A stretch of DNA of 64,000 nt from Candidatus Thorarchaeota archaeon (GCA_011364985.1 RDOC01000003.1:1-64000), one strand, 5' to 3'. Counted from the stretch's first letter, positions 7,761-16,646 are shown. Made by a program: numbers and translations. The notes: generated by a model not told the origin, from the sequence alone.

Positions 7761-9146
7761 ATGGTTCAGTTGAAGCAATCGAGATTCTTAGTCAGCTTCG
7801 ACCTTGATAACGAAAAGAAGGTTCTGGTTTCAAATCTCACTAACGCAATTTGTGTTGTTGATTCTGAAGCATTGAGCGTTGTCGAGGATTTCAAGTTTCC
7901 AACTCATGAAGAAACATATGTCCAAAATCCAGAAACAGCTGATCTGATTAACCAGCTGAGAAGAGGAGGAATCTTAGTCGAGGCAGATACTGACGAATTG
8001 GGCTTGTACGAAAGAAGGATCAAATATGCCTCTAGAGAAGCGGTCTACACTCTTGTGTTGACATATGACTGCAATTTAGCTTGTGCATACTGCTACGAGG
8101 GCCATAAAGAACCAGAGCATTTGACCATTGATACTGCAAAGAAGATTCTGGATTTTATATCTGCAAGGGCAAGAAAGGAGAAACAGAAGAGGGTGGGGAT
8201 TGGATTCTACGGAGGAGAACCACTTCTAAGAAAGGAAGCAATGTTCGAAATACTTGAATTAGCGGAACAAATGTTGCCTCGTGAAACGACACTCTCCACA
8301 AGCATAGCGACCAATGGTGTGCTTCTCACTGATGACATCACCGAAGTACTGAAGAACTACAATTGTGAGAACATCCAGATAACAATAGATGGTCCGCCTG
8401 AGATTCACGACAAGCGACGACCCAAGATTTCAGGCGCTGGAACCTTTGAGGATGTCATTGCAGGTGCACAATCAGTCTTACGTCATTCGATAATTCTTCT
8501 TCTGCGAGTTAACTTAGATTCAGAGAACATATCATACGTTCCTCAATTCATTGAGGTTTTGAAGTCACTGAAATTCAATCAGCCAGATGTGCTCATAATG
8601 CCAAGTCCAGTTCTGACCACCACATCGGCATGCAAAGACTACGCCCATTATTGCCTATCTTCTCCCAGATATGCTAGCATGATTGTGAGCTGCCTTAAGG
8701 AGTTTGGTGAACAAGGATTCAATGTGTTTTGGCGGGAGGCACGACCATCAATACACTATTGCGAAGCGCTCGGAAAGAATGCCAGGTTGATCTTCGATGC
8801 GAGAGGTGACGCATACACTTGTCTTGCGGGTTTGAGAAGAGAGGAATATCTTGTTGGAAATATCCATAACAGACCTATAATTGATAAGTCATTGTTCAGC
8901 AAATGGGAACAGAGATCTCCACTCCAATTCGAGGAGTGCATGAATTGTGATATTGTTGGCTTCTGTGGAGGAGGATGTCCGGATGAAGCATTTGATGAGC
9001 ATGGGACATTTGATGCCATACATTGTCCATACATTCTTTATAGCTATAAGGATGCAATAAGAGAATACATCAATCTGAAATTGAAGTATCCGTCACGCTG
9101 GAGAAGAGGGTATCCCACCCGGCTTATGGGTGATACTGATGTTTGA
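7761..9146 (+). CDS. radical SAM/SPASM peptide maturase
   Basis: A 461-residue enzyme with an excellent ribosome binding site (AAAAGGAGGAG). Residues 1-90 form a small alpha/beta N-terminal region of the kind that acts as a precursor-recognition (RRE-like) domain in such maturases. The radical SAM motif CNLACAYC gives Cys104, 108 and 111 for the [4Fe-4S] cluster, and GFYGGEPLL follows as the SAM-binding GGE motif. The C-terminus carries a SPASM cluster motif CMNCDIVGFCGGGC (Cys393, 396, 402, 406) and a later HCPY (Cys422). These enzymes make thioether, C-C or related crosslinks in ribosomal peptides. The neighbouring Cys-rich peptide is the obvious substrate. Which bond is formed cannot be decided here. 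Confidence 0.85.
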   Translation: MVQLKQSRFLVSFDLDNEKKVLVSNLTNAICVVDSEALSVVEDFKFPTHEETYVQNPETADLINQLRRGGILVEADTDELGLYERRIKYASREAVYTLVLTYDCNLACAYCYEGHKEPEHLTIDTAKKILDFISARARKEKQKRVGIGFYGGEPLLRKEAMFEILELAEQMLPRETTLSTSIATNGVLLTDDITEVLKNYNCENIQITIDGPPEIHDKRRPKISGAGTFEDVIAGAQSVLRHSIILLLRVNLDSENISYVPQFIEVLKSLKFNQPDVLIMPSPVLTTTSACKDYAHYCLSSPRYASMIVSCLKEFGEQGFNVFWREARPSIHYCEALGKNARLIFDARGDAYTCLAGLRREEYLVGNIHNRPIIDKSLFSKWEQRSPLQFEECMNCDIVGFCGGGCPDEAFDEHGTFDAIHCPYILYSYKDAIREYINLKLKYPSRWRRGYPTRLMGDTDV

Positions 9147-10467
9147 AGAGAAGGATGCACTGGATTTGGCAGTCAGTTCCTATGAAACAACAGAGTTCTA
9201 TAGATGGTTCTATGACAAGCACAAGATTGATCCGTATAAGACGACGTATGATGCACTTCCTATTCTCCGTAGAAATGAGATATTCGAGTATCAGGAACTC
9301 ACAGGAAAGCCTTACTATGGTATGGATATCCCAGATACCGATCTAATCAGATTGGAGACTTCCGGATCAACAGGAAGACCTCTTCAAGTAATCTATACGA
9401 AAGAAAGATGGGAAAAGGCGTACGGGATTCTTCGACACGGTTTTGACCAATTTGGAATACATAAGAAGATCTTCACGTACCATTCCATTCCACTCGAAAA
9501 GATGCTTGAACCTCTTATGAGTACATGGGGCTTGGAAACGAAATTCATTTCATCTTCAGATATGCTTGACGTGAAGCTTGTAAGGGATGCCATAAAAGCA
9601 GAGAAGCCCGACGTGATTTACGACGCGACAGGCCGATGGCTTCTCCATCTGCTTGAAGGTGGTTTACCACTAGGAGAAATGGGTGTGAAAGCTTTCCTGA
9701 TAATGAGAGCTGACAATCACGACATACAAACGCTCAGGGAGAAAGGGATGAATCTGCTGTTCTTTCTTCCATCAACAGATCTCGGGTGCATTGCTTGTTC
9801 GTGCCCTCATTCAGTGAGCTTTCATCTCGCTGAAGAGCCACTGTTTCATGTTTCCAGTAATGATAGACTGGATTCAGTGGGAGAAGGAGAGCTGGTAGCT
9901 ACATTCCCATTTTCTATCCTTCCCCTGATTAAGTACACCAACAACGACTATGTTAGACTTGTCAAAAAGGATTGTATATGTGGTTTTTCAGGTCGATTTC
10001 TGCAATTCATCGGTAGGTCAATGCAAGTCAAGGTGCCAGATGTTGAGGGATGGTACGTCGACGTAGACAAGGTGTACCACGAGTTCTTTGACAGATACAA
10101 GAAGCCCATACTAATGATGTTTATGACTGCAAGAATCAAAGGAAGAGGAAAAGCAGTTGATATGCTTGCGACATTCATCGAAAGCCACGAATCCAAAGAC
10201 CCCATCCTAAGATACGACCTTTCTAATGACGTTGTTTCTGTTGGAACTGGGAAATACCTTCCTGATTTGGTCGATGTGCTTCCCGTGATTATTGTTCCCA
10301 GCGGGAGCATTCCCATTATTGATAAGAAAGGGACAAAACCAAGAATGTTCCTCGATATCCGCGCAAGAACTCCTCAACAGGAATACAATGCCTTGATTGA
10401 AACGCTGAATGAACTTGCATCAGCGAAGATTCAATTCGAAGATCAATCCAAAACTAGCAATCTATGA
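9139..10467 (+). CDS. PaaK-like adenylate-forming enzyme
   Basis: About 442 residues of the phenylacetate-CoA ligase (PaaK) superfamily. The phosphate-binding loop ETSGSTGRPLQV lies near residues 73-84, and FPFSILPLIKYTNNDYVRL is the usual A5/A7-type region before the C-terminal subdomain. Cys pairs (CIACSC and CIC) resemble the metal-binding cysteines of PaaK-type enzymes. ATG 9139 overlaps the end of the radical SAM gene by 8 bases, so the two are translationally coupled; a GTG at 9130 is an alternative. It should activate a carboxylate as an acyl-adenylate. In this operon that could be the peptide C-terminus, a side chain or an acyl cap; which one is unknown. Confidence 0.75.
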   Translation: MFEEKDALDLAVSSYETTEFYRWFYDKHKIDPYKTTYDALPILRRNEIFEYQELTGKPYYGMDIPDTDLIRLETSGSTGRPLQVIYTKERWEKAYGILRHGFDQFGIHKKIFTYHSIPLEKMLEPLMSTWGLETKFISSSDMLDVKLVRDAIKAEKPDVIYDATGRWLLHLLEGGLPLGEMGVKAFLIMRADNHDIQTLREKGMNLLFFLPSTDLGCIACSCPHSVSFHLAEEPLFHVSSNDRLDSVGEGELVATFPFSILPLIKYTNNDYVRLVKKDCICGFSGRFLQFIGRSMQVKVPDVEGWYVDVDKVYHEFFDRYKKPILMMFMTARIKGRGKAVDMLATFIESHESKDPILRYDLSNDVVSVGTGKYLPDLVDVLPVIIVPSGSIPIIDKKGTKPRMFLDIRARTPQQEYNALIETLNELASAKIQFEDQSKTSNL

Positions 10468-10493
10468 GAGGCTCAATATGAGGAGAATGATTA

Positions 10494-10943
10494 ATGATGA
10501 GTAAAATCAAGAAGATCATTTTTGAAGAGAAGTGGAAAGGGCTGGGGAGTATCTACGCCTTCACTTATGCGTGCCTAGTGGCATATTTGGAAGCAATGTA
10601 CGGCAAACAAGATGTTGATAAATTCCTAGATTTTATGGCAGACCAAGCAAAGCCCTTGTACGCTCCTCTGAAAGGGAAAAGTGTTGAAGAGGCATCCGAC
10701 ATGTTGTTCAGTGCTGGACAATCCTTCTTTGATATCCTTGATTCGAAAACAGCTTCTGATAGACATTCCATTGTTACATCATGCCTTATGAGAAACTTAT
10801 TGAAAGAAATGCATCTTCGCTCAGATTTGATATGCACTTTCTGCGAACAAGTCCTAAGACCCGCGATCTATGCAGCCTCAGACTATGAAATGCAGATTGA
10901 TAGGACAGCAGGAGAGTGCAAGATATCCCTGAGTCGATCCTAA
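10494..10943 (+). CDS. small Cys-containing protein closing the RiPP-like operon
   Basis: A 149-residue soluble protein with a GAGGAGA ribosome binding site and a double ATG start. It is mainly helical up to residue 100, then has CTFCEQVLRPAIY and TAGECKISLSRS at the C-terminus. The CxxC plus a later Cys on a terminal beta strand recalls the L-2-amino-thiazoline-4-carboxylic acid hydrolase/V4R-like families, but this is only a resemblance. Twenty-six bases after the adenylating enzyme, it belongs to the same transcript. It may bind a ligand or the modified peptide. Confidence 0.5.
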   Translation: MMSKIKKIIFEEKWKGLGSIYAFTYACLVAYLEAMYGKQDVDKFLDFMADQAKPLYAPLKGKSVEEASDMLFSAGQSFFDILDSKTASDRHSIVTSCLMRNLLKEMHLRSDLICTFCEQVLRPAIYAASDYEMQIDRTAGECKISLSRS

Positions 10944-11313
10944 TTGGTATCCCGATAGGTAACTTCGACGACGAGGAACGCGAAGCAAATTAGAACTATC
11001 GTTGGAAGAGAAGATGATCACCAGGAATTGGGAAGAGCATTTGCTCCATCTCTGTTCCATTGTTTCATCCCATTTCTCAAGAAAAAGCATAGAATCTGAT
11101 GCCACAGCTCTTTCTGTTATACATGTTGCAACAATGAGTGAAAAGCGCTTTACGAAGAATCATATTTGGTTTTCTAGATAAAACATAAGTAGTAGAAAGC
11201 ATCAAGGATATTGTTGAAGAGATTCACTAGACTCTACTAGAGTGAGCATTGAATCTTTGATTCTACTCCACAATTCTTTTAACCGTTCACGAGCGAGAGG
11301 CGAAGCACAGCAT
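10944..11313. other. intergenic region before tRNA-Ala
   Basis: About 370 bases with no supported gene. The stretch just before the tRNA (CACAATTCTTTTAACCGTTC) probably includes its promoter. Confidence 0.4.
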
Positions 11314-11450
11314 GGGCCGGTAGATCAGCTCGGTTGTTCCGTTCATTCGTGTGCGGAGCAGGCAGAGATCGCTTCCTTGGCACTTGTCAAGGATTAGCCT
11401 GACTTCCAAAATGGAAGAGGTCGCGTGTTCGAATCACGCCCGGTCCACCA
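11314..11450 (+). tRNA. tRNA-Ala(GGC) with two introns, CCA encoded
   Basis: Acceptor arms GGGCCGG and CCGGTCC pair fully and include the G3:U70 wobble that identifies tRNA-Ala. D stem GATC/GATC, anticodon stem CTTCC/GGAAG with TTGGCA in the loop (anticodon GGC), and T stem GCGTG/CACGC with TTCGAAT are all present, and CCA ends the gene. Two insertions must be removed: about 29 nt in the D loop (roughly 11336-11364) and about 29 nt after position 37 (roughly 11383-11411). The second is the canonical archaeal intron site; the first is not. Exact splice sites can shift by a base or two. Confidence 0.85.
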
Positions 11451-11460
11451 CTTTTTATTC

Positions 11461-11637
11461 CTAATCCTCCCATTTCCAGCCAACTTTGGTGTATCTTGGA
11501 AGCTGCCCCGTTTTTCTATAAATTTTCTCACATTTGGCACAAATCTTACGTCCAGACCATCCTGGAGAGAAATCATGGGTTGCGTCTTTCTCTCTAATCT
11601 TTCTTCCACAGCCGTAACAATTAATCCACTTACTCAC
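11461..11637 (-). CDS. 58-residue zinc-ribbon protein
   Basis: A short reverse-strand frame (GTG start) of 58 codons with CYGCGRKI near the N-terminus and ICAKCEKIYRKTG about 25 residues later: two CxxC knuckles forming a zinc ribbon, followed by a basic/aromatic tail (YTKVGWKWED). Between and after the knuckles it is rich in Lys and Arg, so nucleic acid binding is plausible. It lies alone between tRNA-Ala and a partial tRNA-Ala copy, in what looks like a tiny cargo segment. The start could lie slightly upstream. Confidence 0.55.
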   Translation of the reverse strand: MSKWINCYGCGRKIREKDATHDFSPGWSGRKICAKCEKIYRKTGQLPRYTKVGWKWED

Positions 11638-11677
11638 TAATTATTCCCACAAGTGAGTTGAATTGCCTGATAAAAAG

Positions 11678-11786
11678 CTCTTCGCACTTGTGGCGCACTT
11701 CGCGTGCATCCAAAGTGGAGGAGGTCGCGAAACTCCGTGTATCTTTCGACACGGGGCGCGAATTCGAATCTCGCCCGGTCCACCAT
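11678..11786 (+). pseudogene. 3' part of a second tRNA-Ala (CGC anticodon), 5' half missing
   Basis: From GCTCTTCGCA onward this aligns with the 3' two thirds of tRNA-Ala(GGC): a loop with anticodon CGC, an inferred 29-nt intron (about 11688-11716), GGAGG AGGTC, a T arm holding an inferred 31-nt intron (about 11733-11763), TTCGAAT CTCGC, then CCGGTCC and ACCA. The 5' acceptor and D arm are absent on both sides, the anticodon stem lacks two bases, and position 53 mismatches 61. It is either a tRNA 3' remnant left by integration or the 3' half of a split tRNA. CACAAGTG (11649) and CACTTGTG (11686) are complementary. Confidence 0.6.
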
Positions 11787-11894
11787 TATTTCTCTATTCA
11801 CTTACCGTTGAGTGTTTCGCTAATTTGCAAATATATTTTTATCAAAGGTCTGACTTATCGTGTAAGGTATCGTTTATTTAGGGAGGACTATGCA

Positions 11895-12845
11895 TTGGCT
11901 AAAACCATTAGATTGGGCACCTATAATGTAAATAATCTGTTTGACAGGTTTGACGACCCGTATAACTTCAGTGATGACCCATGGAGGGAAAGGTTCGCAT
12001 CAAAGCCCAAGAAGCTTGAAGACCTCTACAACCTAGGACAGAGGATTCTGAAGAGTGAAGTAGACATCCTAGCACTGCAAGAAATTGAATCACTTGGTGC
12101 ATTAAAGGAATTTGTTGCGGGTCATCTTGGAAAGAAAGATTTCAAGGAATATGGCATTGTGAGTGTTTCGGGCAATGATCCACGGGGAATAGATCTAGGA
12201 GTTATTAGCAAGTATCCATTGGGTGAAGTTACAAGTCACCGATTTCATAGACATGAGGGAACCTGGATCTTCTCACGTGACTGCCTAGAGGTGGAGATTT
12301 TGGACAAAGCAGGAGGACAGCCTTTTCTCACACTTTTTGTTTCGCACCTGAAATCACAATTCTCGGAACATAAAATCGGAACAACTGAGTGGAAGAAGGA
12401 TAAGGAAGAGAACGATGCAAAACGAAAACGGCAGCTGGAAAAGACACTTGACATCGTGAAGCGCTCAGGGAAAGACACCTATGCGATTCTTGGTGACTTT
12501 AATGACTCTCCGGAATCTCCTTCTATCAAGTGGTTTATTGACGCAAATGTAGGTGTTGGCAATGGTATTGAACTATTTGATGCTCTAGCAACAATTCGTT
12601 GTAAGCCTGAATTCGAACCATATACCGGAGAGGATTCTCCAAAAAAGCGGAAACGTGATACGCACAAATGGGAGAAGGACAAAGAGAAAGGACACGAGGA
12701 AACCACGTACAGCCAACTGGATTACATATTCCTCTCGGGAAATCTACAACAAGCATTCAAGTCTGCACAAATCGAACAGAGCTGGTATACGAGCGGTTCT
12801 GACCACTATCTATGTTATGCTGATGTGAAATTCGCCAATCTTTAG
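11895..12845 (+). CDS. endonuclease/exonuclease/phosphatase-family protein
   Basis: A 316-residue protein of the EEP (DNase I/ExoIII-like) fold. Motifs in order: TYNVNNLF near the N-terminus, ILALQEIE (catalytic Glu), GIDLGVISKYP, FVSHLKSQ, ILGDFNDSP (Asp/Asn) and the C-terminal LDYIFLS and GSDHYLCYAD (His). All catalytic positions appear present, so it should be an active Mg-dependent nuclease or phosphodiesterase; the substrate is unknown. A Lys-rich insertion (KKRKRDTHKWEKDKEK) precedes the last motifs. TTG at 11895 is chosen because GGGAGG lies 8 bases upstream; the longer open frame runs through the tRNA fragment and is not real. Confidence 0.8.
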   Translation: MAKTIRLGTYNVNNLFDRFDDPYNFSDDPWRERFASKPKKLEDLYNLGQRILKSEVDILALQEIESLGALKEFVAGHLGKKDFKEYGIVSVSGNDPRGIDLGVISKYPLGEVTSHRFHRHEGTWIFSRDCLEVEILDKAGGQPFLTLFVSHLKSQFSEHKIGTTEWKKDKEENDAKRKRQLEKTLDIVKRSGKDTYAILGDFNDSPESPSIKWFIDANVGVGNGIELFDALATIRCKPEFEPYTGEDSPKKRKRDTHKWEKDKEKGHEETTYSQLDYIFLSGNLQQAFKSAQIEQSWYTSGSDHYLCYADVKFANL

Positions 12846-12997
12846 AGTTCGAACACAGAGGGAGCACTAATGCTGAGCAACAATCCGATGATAGAGTGGT
12901 TGTGGAAAATGGGTATGGTTTTTGATGACTTCGAATGAGAAACTATGCACTCCATTCTCTTCATTCTATTCCTAGTAGTTCATCTCTTGGTCAAATG

Positions 12998-13465
12998 CTA
13001 TATCTCTGAGAGAACCACGCTAGTAACTGTCCTCTCCAGGCCTTCGATGTTTCTCAATGTAAAGATCACAAAGTCATTCAACGTGTCAACATCTTTCACT
13101 GCCGCTTTCACAATCAAGTCATTGTTTCCAGTCACTATGGACACTCCTTCGACTTCTGGCAGCTCCTTTATCATCTGAGCGACTTCAAATTGATTGATTT
13201 TGTCCCCCCTTGTTGAGCGATAAGACACTGTACACAGGATATAGGCAACCAAACCCTTCTCAATCTTCTTTCCATCAGTTTCTATCGTGAATCGCTTGAT
13301 GACTTCTTTTTCAGTCAGTTTCTTGATTCTGTTGTGGACTGTTGTTTGAGGCATTTCGAGTTCTTTAGACATCTCTTTGGTGGTCATTCGAGAGTTCGCT
13401 TTGAGTAGAGCCAAAATTCTGAAGTCCTTGTCATCCAGATCGTTCATGATGGAAGTATTTTCCAT
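12998..13465 (-). CDS. Lrp/AsnC-family transcription regulator
   Basis: A 155-residue regulator. The N-terminal HTH is typical (DKDFRILALLKANSRMTTKEMSKELEMPQTTVHNRIKKLTEKEVI), followed by the RAM/ASNC ligand-binding domain (VAYILCTVSY..., VEGVSIVTGNNDLIVKAAVKD). It is transcribed away from the asparagine synthetase gene at 13572, so it likely controls that gene and itself in response to an amino acid. The start may also be the ATG at 13447 (MNDLDDKDF). Confidence 0.85.
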   Translation of the reverse strand: MENTSIMNDLDDKDFRILALLKANSRMTTKEMSKELEMPQTTVHNRIKKLTEKEVIKRFTIETDGKKIEKGLVAYILCTVSYRSTRGDKINQFEVAQMIKELPEVEGVSIVTGNNDLIVKAAVKDVDTLNDFVIFTLRNIEGLERTVTSVVLSEI

Positions 13466-13480
13466 CAGACCGTATTTATC

Positions 13481-13498
13481 TTGCTATTATTGCTATTA
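13481..13498. promoter_or_regulatory. tandem TTGCTATTA repeat between lrp and asnA
   Basis: Two adjacent copies of TTGCTATTA in the 106-base divergent promoter region between the Lrp/AsnC gene and the asparagine synthetase gene. This is a plausible operator or promoter element for either gene; no function is proven. Confidence 0.3.
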
Positions 13499-13571
13499 TT
13501 TCCGATTTTACTTGCAAGACCTTTTCTTTGGCTGTTATTCTTAGTAGCAAAAGACGAGATGTGCTATTAAC

Positions 13572-14504
13572 ATGATTCGTTCATCAATCTTGATGCCAAA
13601 TGCTATACATCTACAAAAGGAGAATTTCATAGAGATATTCAAAATACAGACTGAGGCACTGATTGCGATTCATGAGTTCCTATATCAGCATGGGTTCCTT
13701 CAGCTCATGCCCGTAATAGTGTCTCCAATTACAGATCCACTATGTCATTCTGTATATGAAGCAAATATCGAATATCTCAACCAGAAACTCCAGCTTACAA
13801 AGAGTATGGCTTTGCATAAGCAAATCGCAATTTCCGCCTTGGATACCAAAGGAATCTACATAGTATCCCCAAATGTTCGATTAGAGAAAGACATCCAGAG
13901 TGATAATCATCTTTTAGAGTTCTCACAACTCGATATAGAGTTGAAAGGTGCGTCAGCACGAGAGTTTATGTCATTCATGGAAGAGCTAATTGTCTATACC
14001 TTCTCAAGAGTAAGAGATAGATGCAAAGAAGAAATAACGTTGTTAAGAGTCCCAATCAAGACCCCCAAGACGCCATTTCAGCTCTACTCAAGCTGGGATC
14101 TTAGGAGTGAGTTTGGTACAGAGTTTGGGTTTCAGATTTCTCAACGTGAAGACAATTTGTTCTGGATAACTGATTTCGAGAGAGAGTTCTATGACAAAGA
14201 GAACGAGTCTAGAAAGGGGCACTACTTCAATTATGACTTATACTACCCAGAGGGATATGGCGAAGCGCTCTCTGGTGGAGAACGGGACTATAAATATGAT
14301 GTAATTGTCAGGAAACTTGAGGAGAGAAATCAGAGTCCAGAGGATTTTGCTCCCTATCTCGAATTAGCAAAGGCCGATTTACTGGGTCCTAGTGCCGGTG
14401 GAGGGCTAGGCATTGAAAGGCTCGTTCGCTTCCTTACGAAGAGACCCCATATTAAGGAAATCACATTATTTCCGAAGGTGCCTGGAGAGAAAATATTCCT
14501 GTAG
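13572..14504 (+). CDS. archaeal asparagine synthetase, AsnRS-related
   Basis: A 310-residue class II synthetase-like enzyme lacking an anticodon-binding domain, as in the archaeal AsnRS-derived asparagine synthetase A. Visible are the motif 2 region (LRLEKDIQSDNHLLEFSQLDIEL), FWITDFEREFYDKE, YGEALSGGERDY and motif 3 GGGLGIERLVRFL. It should make asparagine from aspartate, ATP and ammonia. The divergent AsnC-family neighbour supports an amino-acid role. Truncated AsnRS-like paralogs of other function cannot be fully excluded. Confidence 0.75.
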   Translation: MIRSSILMPNAIHLQKENFIEIFKIQTEALIAIHEFLYQHGFLQLMPVIVSPITDPLCHSVYEANIEYLNQKLQLTKSMALHKQIAISALDTKGIYIVSPNVRLEKDIQSDNHLLEFSQLDIELKGASAREFMSFMEELIVYTFSRVRDRCKEEITLLRVPIKTPKTPFQLYSSWDLRSEFGTEFGFQISQREDNLFWITDFEREFYDKENESRKGHYFNYDLYYPEGYGEALSGGERDYKYDVIVRKLEERNQSPEDFAPYLELAKADLLGPSAGGGLGIERLVRFLTKRPHIKEITLFPKVPGEKIFL

Positions 14505-14587
14505 AGTCCAACTAACGATCAGTTCCTACATTCTATCTTGGCATTGAAGAGGTTGTATATTCGAATCTAGACTGGTCCTCCAAGAAA

Positions 14588-15346
14588 TCAGCCTTGCTCC
14601 ATTTTTACCATAAGGTCTGCCAAGAATTCAATATTGCGATCAAGCTCCTTCTTCCTGCATAGATTCCCATGTCCAGGACAAATCAATTCGATATCGAGAT
14701 TCTTGAGTCGTTCCAGTTGCGAAATCCAAACCTGCCACTCTTCGGGGCCGCCGAATCTTGTAGTCAATGGTAAACCTTCGTACACTGTATCTCCAGCAAA
14801 TAGTGTCCTTGAAGATGGATGATAGACTGAGATACTACTAGGAACATGACCAGGAGTTACTAGAAGCTGGATTTCAGTACCAATGTGCAAAGTGGTGTCG
14901 ACATCTATCAGTAAATCAGGTACTGAGAGCCAAACATCTCCCAGTATTCTATCCGCCTCTTCAGAGCTCCAGTTCATGAGATTCCTGATAAACTGCTTGT
15001 ATTTGCCATTATCATTCTCGAGAAACTTGCAGGTGGCAGAATGTGCAATTACCTTTGAGCCTTGTTCCTTCATCACACGCATACCGAAGACGTGGTCGGA
15101 GTGATGATGTGTGAGTATAAGATAGAGGGGCCTGTCGCCCCCAATTTTGGACTGCGCTACGTTCCAGATGAATTGGGCTGATGCAATCGTCATACCTGAA
15201 TCAATAAAGGCTATTGCTTCTGGAGACGAGATAATTCCTGCATTTGTTCCCATTCCTCCAGACACATGGTAAAGCCCAGTGATAGCATAGACTCCATCCC
15301 GAATAGTGTGAACCTTTGGATTACTGAGACCTCTGCTGTCTTTCAT
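14588..15346 (-). CDS. metallo-beta-lactamase-fold hydrolase
   Basis: A 252-residue protein with the signature THHHSDHVFG near residues 78-87, followed by VTPGHVPSS, LFAGDTVYEG and ICPGHGN, which supply the remaining metal ligands of the MBL fold. It is likely a glyoxalase II-like or thioesterase-type hydrolase in the cytoplasm; no specific substrate is implied by sequence or context. It is convergent with the asparagine synthetase gene and probably monocistronic. Confidence 0.8.
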   Translation of the reverse strand: MKDSRGLSNPKVHTIRDGVYAITGLYHVSGGMGTNAGIISSPEAIAFIDSGMTIASAQFIWNVAQSKIGGDRPLYLILTHHHSDHVFGMRVMKEQGSKVIAHSATCKFLENDNGKYKQFIRNLMNWSSEEADRILGDVWLSVPDLLIDVDTTLHIGTEIQLLVTPGHVPSSISVYHPSSRTLFAGDTVYEGLPLTTRFGGPEEWQVWISQLERLKNLDIELICPGHGNLCRKKELDRNIEFLADLMVKMEQG

Positions 15347-15491
15347 TTACCTCGGTATTGAATAGATGGTAAGTGACTTATTGCTATCGATTATAGCAGA
15401 TCCATCCCCGGAATTCCCATTATTCTGTTGTACATTGAGAGTAGTCATCACAGCAAGGGCTTGAGTTGACTAGGGAAAACTCTGGGCGAAC

Positions 15492-16148
15492 CTAGCTGTT
15501 CCCATAAATCTCCCCAGTCTCAAGGAGTTTCATGAATTTCTCCCTTTGTTCCTTGGTGACACAGTTAAGGACGCAGCCGAAATTTGGGCAGCTTGAACAA
15601 CTCCAATGGCGTAGCGTTGTGAGAAATGCCACAGTCACCAGAAAGTAAGCCAATAGCCATTCAATCCGGTCCCAAAGGTAGAGAAAAGGAAACAAAAATG
15701 CGATTCCAATGCCCCACACGAGAAACACAACTCTGCCGGCGGTGTTTACAGGAGTGGCATCATACTTGAAGACTTTTGGGCTGGCCCAGTTGGCAAGACA
15801 GTAGAACCTCTTCTCATTCCCATGTTCTTTGCCTGAATACTCATAGCAGGGGCAATGTCTACACAAGACATACCATTCAATTCCACCTGCAAAGAACAAC
15901 ATCGAAACGAGAAGCAGAATCGGAATCATAATCATGGATTCTGACAGGACAAAGGAATCGAATCCCAAGAAGCTTCCGATGTCAAAGGAGAGACCCAAGT
16001 AGGCAATACTGGACCCGGTCATTCCGATATAAGCTACGATCATTGTTGTAAAAGAAATTGTTCCGAACCAGCGTGCATCTTTACCGTTATATCGTGCATG
16101 AATTCCACAGCAAATCGTTTGTCTTTCTTCAATACCGCTATCAGACAT
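15492..16148 (-). CDS. Cys-rich polytopic membrane protein
   Basis: A 218-residue protein with about five membrane spans and two Cys clusters: CRHCPCYEYSGKEHG with FYCLANWASP in the middle, and HWSCSSCPNFGCVLNCV near the C-terminus. The clusters could bind metal or an iron-sulfur centre at the membrane face. The longer open frame to 16562 has unlikely composition and overlaps 16329-16532, so the start is taken as the ATG at 16148 (MSDSGIEERQT). Function unknown. Confidence 0.6.
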   Translation of the reverse strand: MSDSGIEERQTICCGIHARYNGKDARWFGTISFTTMIVAYIGMTGSSIAYLGLSFDIGSFLGFDSFVLSESMIMIPILLLVSMLFFAGGIEWYVLCRHCPCYEYSGKEHGNEKRFYCLANWASPKVFKYDATPVNTAGRVVFLVWGIGIAFLFPFLYLWDRIEWLLAYFLVTVAFLTTLRHWSCSSCPNFGCVLNCVTKEQREKFMKLLETGEIYGNS

Positions 16149-16328
16149 TTTGTCACTCTTCTGAAAAAGAAATCCTGTCTGAGAAAAAGAAACGCAAGAT
16201 GATATTAAAGACTCTGGGTTTTTGTTGTCAGATTCAATCAGAATAAGCTCAAATCCTTCCAAGAAGAACTTAAGAGTGAATAAGGGAATCAGAACAAAGC
16301 ACTCCCTAATCCGGAGGGACAATATCAA

Positions 16329-16532
16329 TTGCAGTTTGCGCAACCAGAATACATGGATACATTCTTTCAGTACATTTTCGGTTTCTTTGACCAGCTCTTC
16401 TCGACACCACTGCAGCCTTGGATTCCTTGGGGTCCCGGTGATTGGTTCTTTGTCATCTATACACTCTTTTGGATCGTTGTGGTTGTAGCAGTACGAAGAC
16501 GGGGCGGAAGAAGAGCAACCTATCAGGTGTAG
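16329..16532 (+). CDS. small single-span membrane protein
   Basis: A 67-residue protein starting at TTG after a good CGGAGGG ribosome binding site. It has an aromatic N-terminus (FFQYIFGFFDQLF), a Pro/Trp motif (PWIPWGPGDW) and one strong membrane span (FFVIYTLFWIVVVVAV) followed by RRRGGRR. The topology is N-out with a basic cytoplasmic tail. No family is recognised. Confidence 0.5.
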   Translation: MQFAQPEYMDTFFQYIFGFFDQLFSTPLQPWIPWGPGDWFFVIYTLFWIVVVVAVRRRGGRRATYQV

Positions 16533-16646
16533 CCAGCTGTGCCGCAAGATACTGCGGTACATACAATAGGTGGTTCGAAGCCTTGGAACGCCGTACTTTC
16601 GACCAAAAAGAATCAGACAAAGAATAAGGAAGGCGGCGTATAGTAG

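Noticed and set aside
11425-11894. Forward open frames across the tRNA-Ala region, including the long N-terminal extension of the nuclease gene
   Set aside because: They read through tRNA sequence and the reverse zinc-ribbon gene; the TTG at 11895 with GGGAGG is a much better start.
16149-16562. N-terminal extension of the Cys-rich membrane protein
   Set aside because: The composition is unlike protein, and it overlaps the well-started small gene at 16329-16532.
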